Shown here one piece after another: positions 1 through 8,204 of a DNA stretch of 64,000 nucleotides. Every line of letters begins with the position of its first letter. Position 1 is the stretch's first letter. The position numbers and the translations under genes were made by a program. The stretch lies in the NCBI RefSeq assembly GCF_917563925.1, contig NZ_CAKJTJ010000001.1, positions 62,001 to 126,000 of the forward strand. The letters run 5' to 3'. The notes beneath the pieces were generated by a model, which saw only the letters and a program-made list of their open reading frames with translations, had not been told where the DNA came from and did not search any database. This DNA is from Sutcliffiella rhizosphaerae (lineage in GTDB: Bacteria > Bacillota > Bacilli > Bacillales > Bacillaceae_I).

Positions 1-104
1 GTTGCTATTTCCCATTTATGTTCAATTTCACCGTATAGTGAAATGAATGCCATTTTAATAGTAGTCCCACCTAGGTCTACTCCAACCAACCATTTGTTTT
101 CCAC
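1..104 (-). CDS. glcK: Glucokinase, ROK family (5' end only)
   Basis: Only the first 34 codons lie in the window; the gene continues past base 1. Read from a GTG at 104 the product begins [20 protein letters not shown]. The DLGGTTIK stretch is the phosphate-binding loop of ROK-family sugar kinases, which phosphorylate glucose with ATP in the cytosol. An SD-like AAAGGTGAG precedes the GTG. yqgQ ends 15 bases upstream, so the two are probably cotranscribed, as in B. subtilis. The catalytic and zinc-binding regions are outside the window, so sugar specificity rests on synteny. Confidence 0.88.
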   Translation of the reverse strand, partial: MENKWLVGVDLGGTTIKMAFISLYGEIEHKWEIA

Positions 105-118
105 TCTTCTCACCTTTT

Positions 119-310
119 CTATGTTAATTTTGAAGATTCATTTCTTAATATGATCATGACTGCCTGAAAACTTTTGGCGTCCAGTACATTAGATCGGTAT
201 AATTCTCTGATTTCGTCTTCCATCATTTCAATGTCAGCCCATTTATCACCAGTGTAAATAAAGGTACCATAACGCTTTAATAGTTGTCTTACATCATATA
301 TTGTATTCAT
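119..310 (-). CDS. yqgQ: YqgQ family small protein (DUF910)
   Basis: A 63-residue soluble protein with no membrane segment or signal peptide. It begins [19 protein letters not shown] and has an acidic middle ([13 protein letters not shown]), the pattern of the YqgQ family, whose members are small helical proteins of unknown function. SD AAAGGTGA lies 4 bases before the ATG. It sits directly upstream of glcK, the usual Bacillus order, which suggests but does not prove a link to glucose phosphorylation. Confidence 0.85.
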   Translation of the reverse strand: MNTIYDVRQLLKRYGTFIYTGDKWADIEMMEDEIRELYRSNVLDAKSFQAVMIILRNESSKLT

Positions 311-586
311 GACTTCACCTTTTCTCCATTACTATGTAAAAGGGTAGCTGCTCTTACTTAGTATAAAGCATTCCAATCCAACGTCAATACCAAGAAAAGC
401 GCTAGACATGTCGGGATTTTGATCAATGGCATGGCACTATATCATGAAGCAGAGCCTTTCGCACGAATTTCAATTAGTTTGGCTCCAACTTATCGCTATT
501 CCGCACGAACTTTCCTCATTTTCGCATCAACTCACTTTCAAAAATTGTCGTGGTGAACAGGAATGTCACTTTATGCACTGGCAATC

Positions 587-650
587 ATAAGACGAGCCGA
601 TTTCTCATACTTGATGGTACGGCTTATGACCTCAATGCTTTTGATTTCTC
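587..650 (+). repeat. Dispersed intergenic repeat, diverged copy 1
   Basis: Contains CAATCATAAGACGAG followed by CTTGATGGTACGGCTTATG and ACCTC. The same order of blocks (CATAA; CTTGACGnnTT; TATnACCTC) recurs near 7838-7892, 37721-37750 and 57110-57170, always in the + orientation and always between genes. This is the least conserved copy and its ends cannot be placed. Confidence 0.5.
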
Positions 651-672
651 GAGAAGCCACCCCTTTCTTCAT

Positions 673-697
673 GAAAAAAAGCCCAAAAACTTGGGCT
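673..697 (-). terminator. Terminator of SpoVAF-like gene
   Basis: On the minus strand GCCCA-AGTTTT-TGGGC forms a short GC-rich hairpin followed by seven T. It lies about 65 bases after the stop codon of the 762-2225 gene. Confidence 0.75.
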
Positions 698-761
698 TAC
701 AGTGAGTAAAAAAATTGATTACTACCTTTTTCTAGTGCTGTTTTTTCCTGAGTGTGCACTC

Positions 762-2225
762 TTATCGATCTGGATCTTCAGGGTGTAAAATGACAGGTCT
801 TCGGTTTTTTAAAGGGATAGGCGACCGGATTAACACGTCTCTAAATCCGCGAAAATTAAACGGTATGAACGGCCATAAGTAAGGGACATTGTATGACTTC
901 ATCCTTAGTAAAAATAGGACCAAGAAAACAAGGCCGATCATAAAGCCGATTACTCCGAAGATATAAGTTGCTGCAAGCAAGACCAAACGGAACAGTCGAT
1001 TAGCTAAACTAAGCTCATAGCTAGGTGTAGCAAATGTTCCAATTGCCGCAATAGCTAAGTACAATATAATTTCTGGAACAAACAAGCCCACTTTAACAGC
1101 TACATCCCCTATAAGTATTGCTGCTACTAGTCCGAGGGCTGTCCCTAAGGAGGTTGGCGTATGAATAGCTGCCATCCTTAGCATATCCATCCCTATTTCA
1201 ATAATAAGAATTTGTAGAATTAAAGGAACTACCCCAATCTCACTTGGTCCAATATAAGAAAGCTGTTCAGGTAGTAGATTGGTATTAGTAGCAAGTAAAT
1301 ACCATAAAGGAAGAATAAAAATGGAAGCCCAAACTGCTATAAATCTAACTAATCTTAAATAAGCACCTACAATAGGTTTATTTCGATATTCTTCGGCATG
1401 TTGCAAATGATGCCAAAAGGTAGCTGGTGTGATTATGACACTTGGAGAATTATCGACAATAACTAAAACATGCCCTTCATATAAATGAGCAGCTGCTGTG
1501 TCAGGTCTTTCAGTATATCTTACCGTCGGATAAGGGTTCCAATGTCTACCTCCGACAAATTCCTCCAATGTTTTTTCAGCCATCGGTAGACCATCTGTAT
1601 CTATCTTCTCCAACGATCTTTTTATTTCTTCTACTAGCTTCGAATCTGCCAACTCATCCAAATAACACAAGCTAATGTCTGTTTTTGACCTTCTTCCTAC
1701 TTGTAAATATTCCATTCTAAGCGAGCTATCCCTTACTCTGCGGCGAATTAATGCGCAATTAAAAATCAATGTTTCGACAAACCCATCCCGTGATCCCCTA
1801 ACCACTCTCTCCATGTCTGGCTCCTCAGGACCTCTAACTGGATAGGTTCTTGAATCAATAATAACTGCCTCCTGAAGACCCTCCACTACCATTACAGTTG
1901 GTCCTGCCAATACTTGATCCACTACTTTTTCCAAATCATCTGTTTTATCAATTTCAACGTAAGGTATGTAAGTCTTTAACAACTTATCAAGGGGATGTTC
2001 CTCTAAGTCTTCGGGTAAAAGTTCGGATAAGAATTTCATAAGAAATAACATGATTTCATCTTTTCCGAACCCATCCACTAAAAACATGCCGATTTTTCTA
2101 CCTGCATAATGTAGATCCAAATAGATTAAATCAAAACTTTTTTCGACAGCCATTCTCTCTTTTAAATAGCTTATATCTTCATCAAAGTTTCCTGACATTA
2201 TTTTGGTTGGTTTGTGCCAAGTCAA
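762..2225 (-). CDS. Stand-alone SpoVAF/GerA-family spore germination protein
   Basis: GerA-family inner spore membrane protein of 487 residues: a soluble N-terminal half (about 1-270) and a C-terminal half with about five membrane helices. FWHHLQHAEEYR just before the first helix, MLRMAAIHTPTSLGTA, FVPEIILYLAIAAIGTF and PYLWPFIPFNFRGFRDVL match what I recall of SpoVAF rather than GerAA, GerBA or GerKA. SpoVAF-type proteins assist ion and nutrient signalling during germination. I start it at TTG 2225 because a full AAGGAGGTG lies 6 bases upstream; a longer frame from 2258 would put that SD inside the gene. No GerB or GerC partner and no spoVA genes are nearby, so it is probably monocistronic. 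Exact role is inferred. Confidence 0.8.
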   Translation of the reverse strand: MTWHKPTKIMSGNFDEDISYLKERMAVEKSFDLIYLDLHYAGRKIGMFLVDGFGKDEIMLFLMKFLSELLPEDLEEHPLDKLLKTYIPYVEIDKTDDLEKVVDQVLAGPTVMVVEGLQEAVIIDSRTYPVRGPEEPDMERVVRGSRDGFVETLIFNCALIRRRVRDSSLRMEYLQVGRRSKTDISLCYLDELADSKLVEEIKRSLEKIDTDGLPMAEKTLEEFVGGRHWNPYPTVRYTERPDTAAAHLYEGHVLVIVDNSPSVIITPATFWHHLQHAEEYRNKPIVGAYLRLVRFIAVWASIFILPLWYLLATNTNLLPEQLSYIGPSEIGVVPLILQILIIEIGMDMLRMAAIHTPTSLGTALGLVAAILIGDVAVKVGLFVPEIILYLAIAAIGTFATPSYELSLANRLFRLVLLAATYIFGVIGFMIGLVFLVLFLLRMKSYNVPYLWPFIPFNFRGFRDVLIRSPIPLKNRRPVILHPEDPDR

Positions 2226-2351
2226 TATGAACACCTCCTTCACAAAGCTCTCATTCATTTTTTGCTAAAGATATGTAAAACATGCAATTAAATGAAAAGC
2301 TTTTTTAGTAGTTCAAATTTTTTATTGAGCATTCAACTGTAATCTTTAGTG

Positions 2352-2393
2352 AAAAAATAAGGACTACCAAGAAACTGATTTCTTGGTAGCCCT
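2352..2393 (-). terminator. Terminator of gluP
   Basis: Minus-strand hairpin GGGCTACCAAGAAA / TTTCTTGGTAGTCC followed by a T-rich run (TTATTTTTTC), 85 bases after the gluP stop. The stem is long and near perfect. Confidence 0.8.
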
Positions 2394-2477
2394 TATTTAT
2401 TGGTATATGGAACGACACGATTGATTCTTACATATAGACTATTATTTGCTGGCTGATCCCGCAAGACCATCCATCTC

Positions 2478-3998
2478 TTATTCTGATTCCAATTGCTTCA
2501 TTATTTCCGCTCTAACATTTTGATAATTTTCACCTGTCGAATCCAATTCAATAGCTTTATTTATTGACTCCAGCGCATTATTCCAATCTTGCTGCTGTAC
2601 ATATGCTAACGAGAGATTATAATGAGCTTCATGTAATTCTGGTGTTAGAGTAACAAGCCTTTCTAACTGATCGATTGCCTCTTCATAATTTCCTTCCTGG
2701 AGGTTTATATAGGATAAATGAAATAGTGTCTCTGGGTACTCTTCCTCTCTATCTTCCAACTTGGAAAGAATGTTACGAGCCACCTGATATTCGTTTTGCT
2801 GTATGTGAGCTTTTGCTTGATTTAATAGCATATTTGGATTTTCTTCATGAAAGCCTTGGTTTATGAGCAAATTAGTTAATACTAGTGCCAATCCAAAACC
2901 TAATAGCCTTTGGATTGGTTTCTTGTGTTTCGGAAGATGTACAGTTGCTGATGCAAGGAATCCCCCTATTAGTCCACCAATATGGCCAGCATTGTCGATA
3001 CCTGGAATTGTAAATCCAATAGCAAGGTTGATCCCAATCAACACAAGAATATTAGCTCCCATCGTACGGAAGAATAGCTTTGGATGCACGAGTCCAATAA
3101 ACAGTAGCGCGCCAAAACAGCCAAAAATAGCACCTGATGCTCCAGCAGATAAGGAAGAAGTAAAAACAAAGCTCGCCAAAGACCCTGCAAAGCCCGCAAA
3201 CAAATAAATGATTAAAAAGCGCACATTACCATAAATCCTCTCCACAGCAGTACCTAAATAAAACAACGCCATCGTGTTAAGTAGTAAATGCAATAAGCCA
3301 ATATGGAGAACAATTGGGGTGAAAAAGCGCCACCATTCCCCTTCCAATATAGATGGGTTAAATTTGGCCCCGTGTTTTATTAAAGTCTCCGGATTTTGAC
3401 TGCCACCATTTGTCTCTAGCAGGTAGAACATGACCAAATGAAGGAGTATAAAAATATACGTAAAGAAAGGTTTCCCCTGTTGAAAAATTTGCTTTTCTTT
3501 TTGAACTTTTTGAGCTGAGAAATTCAATGTGTTTTCTCTTAAATGATAAAGTTCCAATTCTTCCATTTCAATGTGTTCATTTATTTTTAGCTCTTCCCCA
3601 ATATCACGAGAGATCTGTTTTACGGCATGTTCAATATTTCCTTCATGGAGCACAACAGACTTTATTTTTATTTTATTTGCCTCATATGGTTCCTTCACAC
3701 GAAATTCCCAATCATCGACTGGTGGATAGGTCGATACATATATGTTCAATGCGCTTAAGCTACGTTTGCCAAGCTGTTTTTTAAAATTTATAACATGCTT
3801 TGAAACATATTCTAAATCCCTTTGAAGCCAATTGCTCCAATCCAAGTCGTATCTATATAAACGGATAATTGGTGCTTTTTTATTGGAAAGCCCTTCCAAC
3901 CAAATTTCAGTTTGTTCAGGTGATATATGTAACACGCGATAATCTTGGTCTACAACCAATTGTTGGACCAATTGCCATAATACTATATCCTGTTTCAA
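2478..3998 (-). CDS. gluP: Rhomboid intramembrane serine protease GluP with TPR tail
   Basis: 506 residues. A soluble N-terminal domain (about 1-175) precedes the rhomboid core. EWWRFFTPIVLHIGLLHLLL is the typical loop-1/TM2 region. AGASGAIFG carries the catalytic serine (GxSG) and NAGHIGGLIGG the catalytic histidine. After about residue 385 come tetratricopeptide-like helices (ETLFHLSYINLQEGNYEEAI; HEAHYNLSLAYVQQQDW). GluP/YqgP of B. subtilis cleaves membrane substrates and, with FtsH, magnesium transporters. Start is TTG 3998, 5 bases after GAGGGAGGTG. Both terminators flanking it suggest a single-gene unit. Confidence 0.93.
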   Translation of the reverse strand: MKQDIVLWQLVQQLVVDQDYRVLHISPEQTEIWLEGLSNKKAPIIRLYRYDLDWSNWLQRDLEYVSKHVINFKKQLGKRSLSALNIYVSTYPPVDDWEFRVKEPYEANKIKIKSVVLHEGNIEHAVKQISRDIGEELKINEHIEMEELELYHLRENTLNFSAQKVQKEKQIFQQGKPFFTYIFILLHLVMFYLLETNGGSQNPETLIKHGAKFNPSILEGEWWRFFTPIVLHIGLLHLLLNTMALFYLGTAVERIYGNVRFLIIYLFAGFAGSLASFVFTSSLSAGASGAIFGCFGALLFIGLVHPKLFFRTMGANILVLIGINLAIGFTIPGIDNAGHIGGLIGGFLASATVHLPKHKKPIQRLLGFGLALVLTNLLINQGFHEENPNMLLNQAKAHIQQNEYQVARNILSKLEDREEEYPETLFHLSYINLQEGNYEEAIDQLERLVTLTPELHEAHYNLSLAYVQQQDWNNALESINKAIELDSTGENYQNVRAEIMKQLESE

Positions 3999-4051
3999 AT
4001 GCGCACCTCCCTCGTTTCTTTATTTATTTTATCTGCTCTAGTATAAAAAGT

Positions 4052-4104
4052 AAAAAAATAACGATGAGAACTCTACTATTACCTAGCAGAAGTGTTCATC
4101 GTTA
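4052..4104 (-). terminator. Terminator of the chemoreceptor gene
   Basis: TAACGATGAgAAC pairs with GTGTTCATCGTTA around a 20-base loop. On the minus strand the stem is followed by TTTTTTTAC. It starts 11 bases after the stop at 4115. Confidence 0.75.
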
Positions 4105-4114
4105 AAGTATTTCC

Positions 4115-5836
4115 TTAATGTTTATGAAATCGTGATGAAATTTGTGCTAATGAAGCTGATAAAACCTGCAATCTTTTACCGATTGAATTCATATCTTTCA
4201 TTTGAGACATCTGACTGTCACTAGCTAGTAACATCTCTTCTGAACTTGCAGAAGTTTCTTGGGAAATAGAGAGAAGGCTATCTGCTGCATTTTCTAAATT
4301 TGGTAAAAGTTTCTCCCATTTTAATAAATCTCTTTCCATCCCATATAGTTCATTGTGTACCCCATCTATCTCATACATCAAATCTTCAAATACAGTTTTT
4401 GATTGTGTTGCGTTTTCAAGATTGATTATCATTTTCGAATGCATATCTGTAAATTCTATCGCTGCCGATATGGTTTTCCCTTCCATTTGCTCAATAGAAT
4501 TTGTAATTTCTACCGTCGCTAATGATGCTTGGTCAGCTAAATTTCGTACCTCCGCAGCTACCACAGCAAACCCTCTTCCAGCATCACCCGCCCTTGCAGC
4601 TTCGATTGTAGCGTTTAAAGCAAGAAGCTTGGTCTGCTCTGCAATTCCTTTTATTAATCCAACTAGTCCAGTTATAGAGCTTGAATAAGCTTTGACTTGT
4701 TGGATTGTTTTTGCAAGTTGGTCAAATTCTTCTTTCTGGTCCGAGATACTCTTAATAACAGTGTTCATATTTTCGAAACCGTTTACACCTGATAATTTTA
4801 TGCTTGCTGAGCTTTGAAACAAATTTTTCATATTCTTTTGCATTTCTAAAATTTGCTCTTTCATCTCTTTAAAATGTCTGACACTTTCTTCAGAACTTAC
4901 TGCAGTCTGTAATGCACCTTCCTTTACAATATGTACCGAAGAAATTAATTGTTCTGTGGAAACTAGGGAACTTTCAGACTGTGTTCCTAATTTCTTACCA
5001 GTTTCTTCTAATTGCGTCGTGGTTTGTTGGATTTCTATCAATATTTCCTTCATATGGCTAATCATAGTGTTATAACTTTTATTTAAGGACAATACTTCTG
5101 GAATAGTTGTACGTACTTCCTCTGAAGGAACCAGATTTCCACTTCTAACTTCTCTCATCGTCTCGCGTAGCTTATATAGTGGTTTTGTTAAAGTACGAAC
5201 AAACAAAATTGTAAATGTGGTAAATAATATAAGGCTAATGAAGGCGGCTCCAAGAGTAAAATATCCAATATCATTTACTGGTCCAAGATAGGAGCTAGCA
5301 GGCAGTATCAAGCCATATACTCCACTGATAGCATTCATTTTCTGAAAACTAATGGTATAACTTTTACCATCAATCGTTGTATGTTGTACCCCTTTTTCTA
5401 GTGATACCATTTCACTAATTAACGTGTCAGAAATTGTTGGCAAATAATTATCACTAACGTTAAACGGAGTAACTTCCCCTTGATGTATGTAAAAGAAATG
5501 AGCTTCGATTCCATCATCTTCTAGCTTTTTTTGTTGTGAACGGACATTTCCTTCTAACTGCTGCATAAAATAATCTTCATCACTAATGTAAGTGAATTTT
5601 AAATTCTCAGCAATGTAATCCATTAATTCCGATTCTCTGATCAATCTTTTTTCAATGCTCTCATTTGTTATTTCTCTTGCTTTTAAGTAAGAAATTCCTC
5701 CCATTATCGTAATGGAAAGCAGAAACAAGCTGCTAAAAAGTAAGAGTAAACGCGTCCCCAAATTCATTTTTTCTATTAAAGACACAAACACCTCTTTCCA
5801 TTCATTCACTTTACGTTTTAAACGAAGAAACAACAT
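4115..5836 (-). CDS. Methyl-accepting chemotaxis protein
   Basis: Transmembrane chemoreceptor of 573 residues that relays ligand signals to CheA/CheW. TM1 is about 30-50, an extracytoplasmic sensor about 51-190, TM2 about 191-214, HAMP about 215-268, and a long helical signalling domain follows. The hairpin tip reads [20 protein letters not shown] then [20 protein letters not shown], close to consensus but with VVAAEV where VVADEV is usual. The C-terminus (QISSRFHKH) has no CheR/CheB docking pentapeptide. ATG 5836 is preceded by GGGGGA. No other chemotaxis or flagellar gene is present; ligand unknown. Confidence 0.9.
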   Translation of the reverse strand: MLFLRLKRKVNEWKEVFVSLIEKMNLGTRLLLLFSSLFLLSITIMGGISYLKAREITNESIEKRLIRESELMDYIAENLKFTYISDEDYFMQQLEGNVRSQQKKLEDDGIEAHFFYIHQGEVTPFNVSDNYLPTISDTLISEMVSLEKGVQHTTIDGKSYTISFQKMNAISGVYGLILPASSYLGPVNDIGYFTLGAAFISLILFTTFTILFVRTLTKPLYKLRETMREVRSGNLVPSEEVRTTIPEVLSLNKSYNTMISHMKEILIEIQQTTTQLEETGKKLGTQSESSLVSTEQLISSVHIVKEGALQTAVSSEESVRHFKEMKEQILEMQKNMKNLFQSSASIKLSGVNGFENMNTVIKSISDQKEEFDQLAKTIQQVKAYSSSITGLVGLIKGIAEQTKLLALNATIEAARAGDAGRGFAVVAAEVRNLADQASLATVEITNSIEQMEGKTISAAIEFTDMHSKMIINLENATQSKTVFEDLMYEIDGVHNELYGMERDLLKWEKLLPNLENAADSLLSISQETSASSEEMLLASDSQMSQMKDMNSIGKRLQVLSASLAQISSRFHKH

Positions 5837-5976
5837 AAAATCCCCCTGTTCACGACCCTTTTATATGTATCGACAAAAATTTTACAGGAGGATTATTAAT
5901 GAATTGTAAATAATATGTAATTTTTATGTATAATCGTAAACTAATTGCTTATTGAAATCACTTTTAAAAGAATTTA

Positions 5977-6020
5977 AAAAAGTAAGACGAAAAAACTACC
6001 TGTTTTTCCGTCTTACTTTT
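5977..6020 (-). terminator. Terminator after yqgO
   Basis: AAAAAGTAAGACGAAAAA pairs with TTTTTCCGTCTTACTTTT around a 7-base loop. The gene upstream on the minus strand ends at 6042. The arms carry A and T runs on both sides, so it may work in both directions. Confidence 0.75.
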
Positions 6021-6041
6021 CTTATTGTGAATACCAACTCT

Positions 6042-6221
6042 TCAACCTCGAAAGACAGTTTGTAAAAAGCGGTCACGAACAAATGGAAGATCCATTCCAA
6101 ATGCTACTACAAATTTTCTGATGCTACTAATTCCTAGAATGTAGTTTAAGACTTTATAACGGTTTTTGTAAATGGCATATGCACCCACAATAATAAAAAG
6201 TAACCTTAATAAAAATCCCAT
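6042..6221 (-). CDS. yqgO: YqgO-like small membrane protein
   Basis: 59 residues with one hydrophobic segment (GFLLRLLFIIVGAYAIY) followed by a basic, loop-rich tail. I start it at ATG 6221, six bases after AGGAGGG; a longer frame from 6278 would run backwards through the terminator of the upstream gene. Position between gluP and yqgN matches B. subtilis yqgO. Function unknown. The symbol rests on position and size, not on recalled sequence. Confidence 0.6.
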   Translation of the reverse strand: MGFLLRLLFIIVGAYAIYKNRYKVLNYILGISSIRKFVVAFGMDLPFVRDRFLQTVFRG

Positions 6222-6251
6222 TATCATCCCTCCTATTCCTATTCTGCTTAA

Positions 6252-6286
6252 AAATAGAAAAAACATGCCACAAGACATGTTTTTCC
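6252..6286 (-). terminator. Terminator of DUF92 gene
   Basis: Minus strand AAAAACATGtcttgtgGCATGTTTTTT followed by CTATTTTTA, 90 bases after the stop at 6377. It supports the shorter yqgO start. Confidence 0.75.
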
Positions 6287-6376
6287 TATTAATAAATAAA
6301 GGCTCTTTTCTAAATAATAATTACTATATAACCGGTAAACTAGTTATTAGTAAAGAACAAGGTTTGCGATAACAGC

Positions 6377-7174
6377 CTAAATGAATTTAATAAAGATACC
6401 GATTATACTGGCGAGAATAATTGCTGATATATTCACTACATCATTCGTAACAATTGGATGACCTTTTAGTAATTTACCTTTTTGATTACAATGTTCTTTT
6501 TTCTCCATGACTAGGCCGCATACATTACAACAGTAGGAAGCTTGAATCGTAGCTCCAAATATTGTGTCGATAAAACAGCCTAGTACCCCAATAATGCTAA
6601 TATAAATAACTGATTCTATTGTTATTGCATTCCAAAATATGTAGGCAAAGCAGGCAATCAAAGTAGCCCCCGCAATTGCGGCACATGTTCCTAACCAAGA
6701 AATGGCACCTGATGTTCCCCGCTCTACCTGCTCCCAAGAGAGAATAGAAAAGGGTTTCTTTATGCTTAGTGTACCTATTTCCGAAGCCCATGTATCAGAA
6801 TTCGCTACTGCAATACTTGTAATAAAGCCGTACACCCAATATTCAGCTGGAAACAAGAAATTTAGGCCACTAAAAAGAGCTGGTACAAAACCATTTGCCA
6901 GTACCTGAATTATATCTCTTCTCGAACCCTTTTCATGAAGTTCTTCTGTATGTTCTTTTTTTCCTCGTTTAAATTTACTCCAAAAGCTTGAGGTAATGAA
7001 AAAAATACCAATCAATAATAAGCCATATCCCTGATACCCCAACGCAATCAAGGCTCCAACTATAAGTGTACCTATGGCTCCTGAAAAACTTAGCGCTTTA
7101 AAAAAGTAACCGCAAAACGCAAGGACTAAGATTCCAACTATTAATACTAAACTATTCCCCAGCAGTACAGTCAT
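6377..7174 (-). CDS. DUF92 family integral membrane protein
   Basis: 265 residues with about six to seven membrane helices. ANSDTWASEIGTL and the GTSGAISWLGT loop are characteristic of the DUF92/VTE6 family, whose plant member phosphorylates phytyl phosphate; bacterial members are unassigned. A cysteine cluster (CCNVCG ... HC) lies in a late loop. I start it at ATG 7174, preceded by GAGGG, so that it overlaps the end of the 5-formyl-THF cyclo-ligase gene by 23 bases, a sign of translational coupling. The longer frame from 7213 lacks an SD. A lipid or polyprenyl substrate is only a family-based guess. Confidence 0.8.
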   Translation of the reverse strand: MTVLLGNSLVLIVGILVLAFCGYFFKALSFSGAIGTLIVGALIALGYQGYGLLLIGIFFITSSFWSKFKRGKKEHTEELHEKGSRRDIIQVLANGFVPALFSGLNFLFPAEYWVYGFITSIAVANSDTWASEIGTLSIKKPFSILSWEQVERGTSGAISWLGTCAAIAGATLIACFAYIFWNAITIESVIYISIIGVLGCFIDTIFGATIQASYCCNVCGLVMEKKEHCNQKGKLLKGHPIVTNDVVNISAIILASIIGIFIKFI

Positions 7175-7727
7175 ACATACCCTCATTTGTAATGATTTTA
7201 TGTACTGGTACATCGTATTCGTCTTTTGTAATACGTTTTACAACCTGTTTGTCAAATGCAAGTGCTATTTTCACACCAATGAAATCTAGTAGGTATCTGT
7301 CATAATAGCCTCCACCAAATCCAATTCTATATCCTTTGTAATCATAGACAAGACCTGGAACAAGCATCAACTCTATTTCTTTTTTCTGACATGGTTTCAC
7401 TTCTGATACAATCGGTTCATGTAAGCCAAAATAAACGGTTTCGAGTTGTGAAAAACTCTCTAAGTAATAAAATTGCATCTCTCTATTCTTTGAGTGACAC
7501 TTAGGCACCGCTATTTTCTTTCCCATTTCCCAAGACTTTTCGATAATCCTTTTAGTATCAACCTCTGGAAAACGAGAAATCGTGACCCCAATTGTATTTG
7601 CATTTTTCCAATCATCTGACGAAAATAATCTATCTTGAATGTTGAGGGAGTTTTCCCTATATGTTTCAATATTTAATCTACTAAGTATTTCTTTCATTTC
7701 TCGTCTTAACAGGATTTTTTCATTCAT
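7152..7727 (-). CDS. yqgN: 5-formyltetrahydrofolate cyclo-ligase
   Basis: 191 residues. It converts 5-formyl-THF to 5,10-methenyl-THF with ATP, salvaging an inhibitory folate. The family signature GFGGGYYDRYL is present near residue 135, preceded by LVPGLVYDYKGYRIG; the N-terminal basic region (LLRREMKEIL) matches the family. ATG 7727 lies 8 bases after GGGAGG, while ATG 7733 two codons earlier is too close to the SD. First gene of a pair with the DUF92 protein. Confidence 0.92.
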   Translation of the reverse strand: MNEKILLRREMKEILSRLNIETYRENSLNIQDRLFSSDDWKNANTIGVTISRFPEVDTKRIIEKSWEMGKKIAVPKCHSKNREMQFYYLESFSQLETVYFGLHEPIVSEVKPCQKKEIELMLVPGLVYDYKGYRIGFGGGYYDRYLLDFIGVKIALAFDKQVVKRITKDEYDVPVHKIITNEGMYDCTAGE

Positions 7728-7805
7728 AAACATATCCTCCCATTTAGTACCCGCGAATATAAAGATACCAAAATAGTGCTTTAATTACTATGAATCGTTC
7801 AAAAA

Positions 7806-7916
7806 GTGTCTAGCTCACCCGCCTTGACCATCCCCTTCAATCATAAGAAGAGTTGGTGAGATAGTAGGTTGACGTCTCAGCATATTACCTCAAGGGCTTT
7901 GGGCTGGAGCTAGCCA
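7806..7916 (+). repeat. Dispersed intergenic repeat, copy 2
   Basis: About 111 bases between yqgN and rpmG. The ends are imperfect inverted repeats (GTCTAGCTCACCC at the left, GGGCTGGAGCTAGCC at the right). Internal blocks CAATCATAAGA, GTTGACG and TATTACCTCAAGGGC match the other copies at 587, 37721 and 57070. It has no coding potential. The inverted ends suggest it can fold as RNA or single-stranded DNA. Confidence 0.6.
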
Positions 7917-8020
7917 ATTATATATTGAGTAATCTCTTAAAAAAAACTGGCATTCAACAATAATAAGTGATATTATAGTAAGGTCTGAATGGAAAGCTTT
8001 TTATGTTTGGAGGGATAATG

Positions 8021-8170
8021 ATGCGCGTTAACGTAACTTTAGCTTGTACTGAAACTGGTGATCGTAACTATATCACTACTAAAAATAAACGTAACAATCC
8101 AGATCGTCTTGAGCTTAAAAAATACAGCCCAAGATTGAAAAAAGTAACTGTACACCGTGAAACAAAATAA
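8021..8170 (+). CDS. rpmG: 50S ribosomal protein L33, cysteine-poor form
   Basis: 49 residues: begins [17 protein letters not shown], ends [10 protein letters not shown], the full length of L33 of the large subunit. Start at ATG 8021, six bases after GGAGGG; an adjacent ATG at 8018 would be only three bases from the SD. L33 occurs in zinc-binding and zinc-free forms. Here only one cysteine remains: TETG and YSPR stand where CxxC pairs occur in zinc-binding versions, so this copy should not need zinc. Its position next to yqgN matches B. subtilis rpmGA. Confidence 0.95.
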   Translation: MRVNVTLACTETGDRNYITTKNKRNNPDRLELKKYSPRLKKVTVHRETK

Positions 8171-8204
8171 GCAGCCAGGAATTTCCTGTCTGCTTATTTT
8201 TTTT
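8166..8204 (+). terminator. Terminator of rpmG
   Basis: AAGCAGcCAGGAA and TTCCTGtCTGCTT form the stem, followed by eight T. It begins at the rpmG stop and also overlaps the end of the convergent gene at 8203. Confidence 0.85.

Larger units (their letters stand above)
311..761. other. Long intergenic stretch with diverged repeat remnant
   Basis: I find no credible reading frame with an SD here. It holds the promoter side of yqgQ, a diverged copy of a dispersed repeat (best part about 587-650), and the terminator of the SpoVAF-like gene at 673-697. The segment around 392-580 has no motif I recognise. Confidence 0.5.

Noticed and set aside
2259-2345. Forespore SigG promoter before the SpoVAF-like gene
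   Set aside because: TGAATG and CATATC occur but not at 17-18 base spacing, so no promoter is claimed.
5837-5900. Possible SigD promoter before the chemoreceptor (GTCGATAC, minus strand)
   Set aside because: The -10 is close to GCCGATAT, but no TAAA lies 15 bases upstream.
5885-5913. AGGAGG followed by ATG AAT TGT AAA TAA on the + strand
   Set aside because: The frame codes only four residues, lies between minus-strand genes and has no promoter or terminator context.
6222-6278. Longer yqgO start
   Set aside because: It overlaps the terminator of the DUF92 gene and has no SD; the internal ATG has AGGAGGG at six bases.
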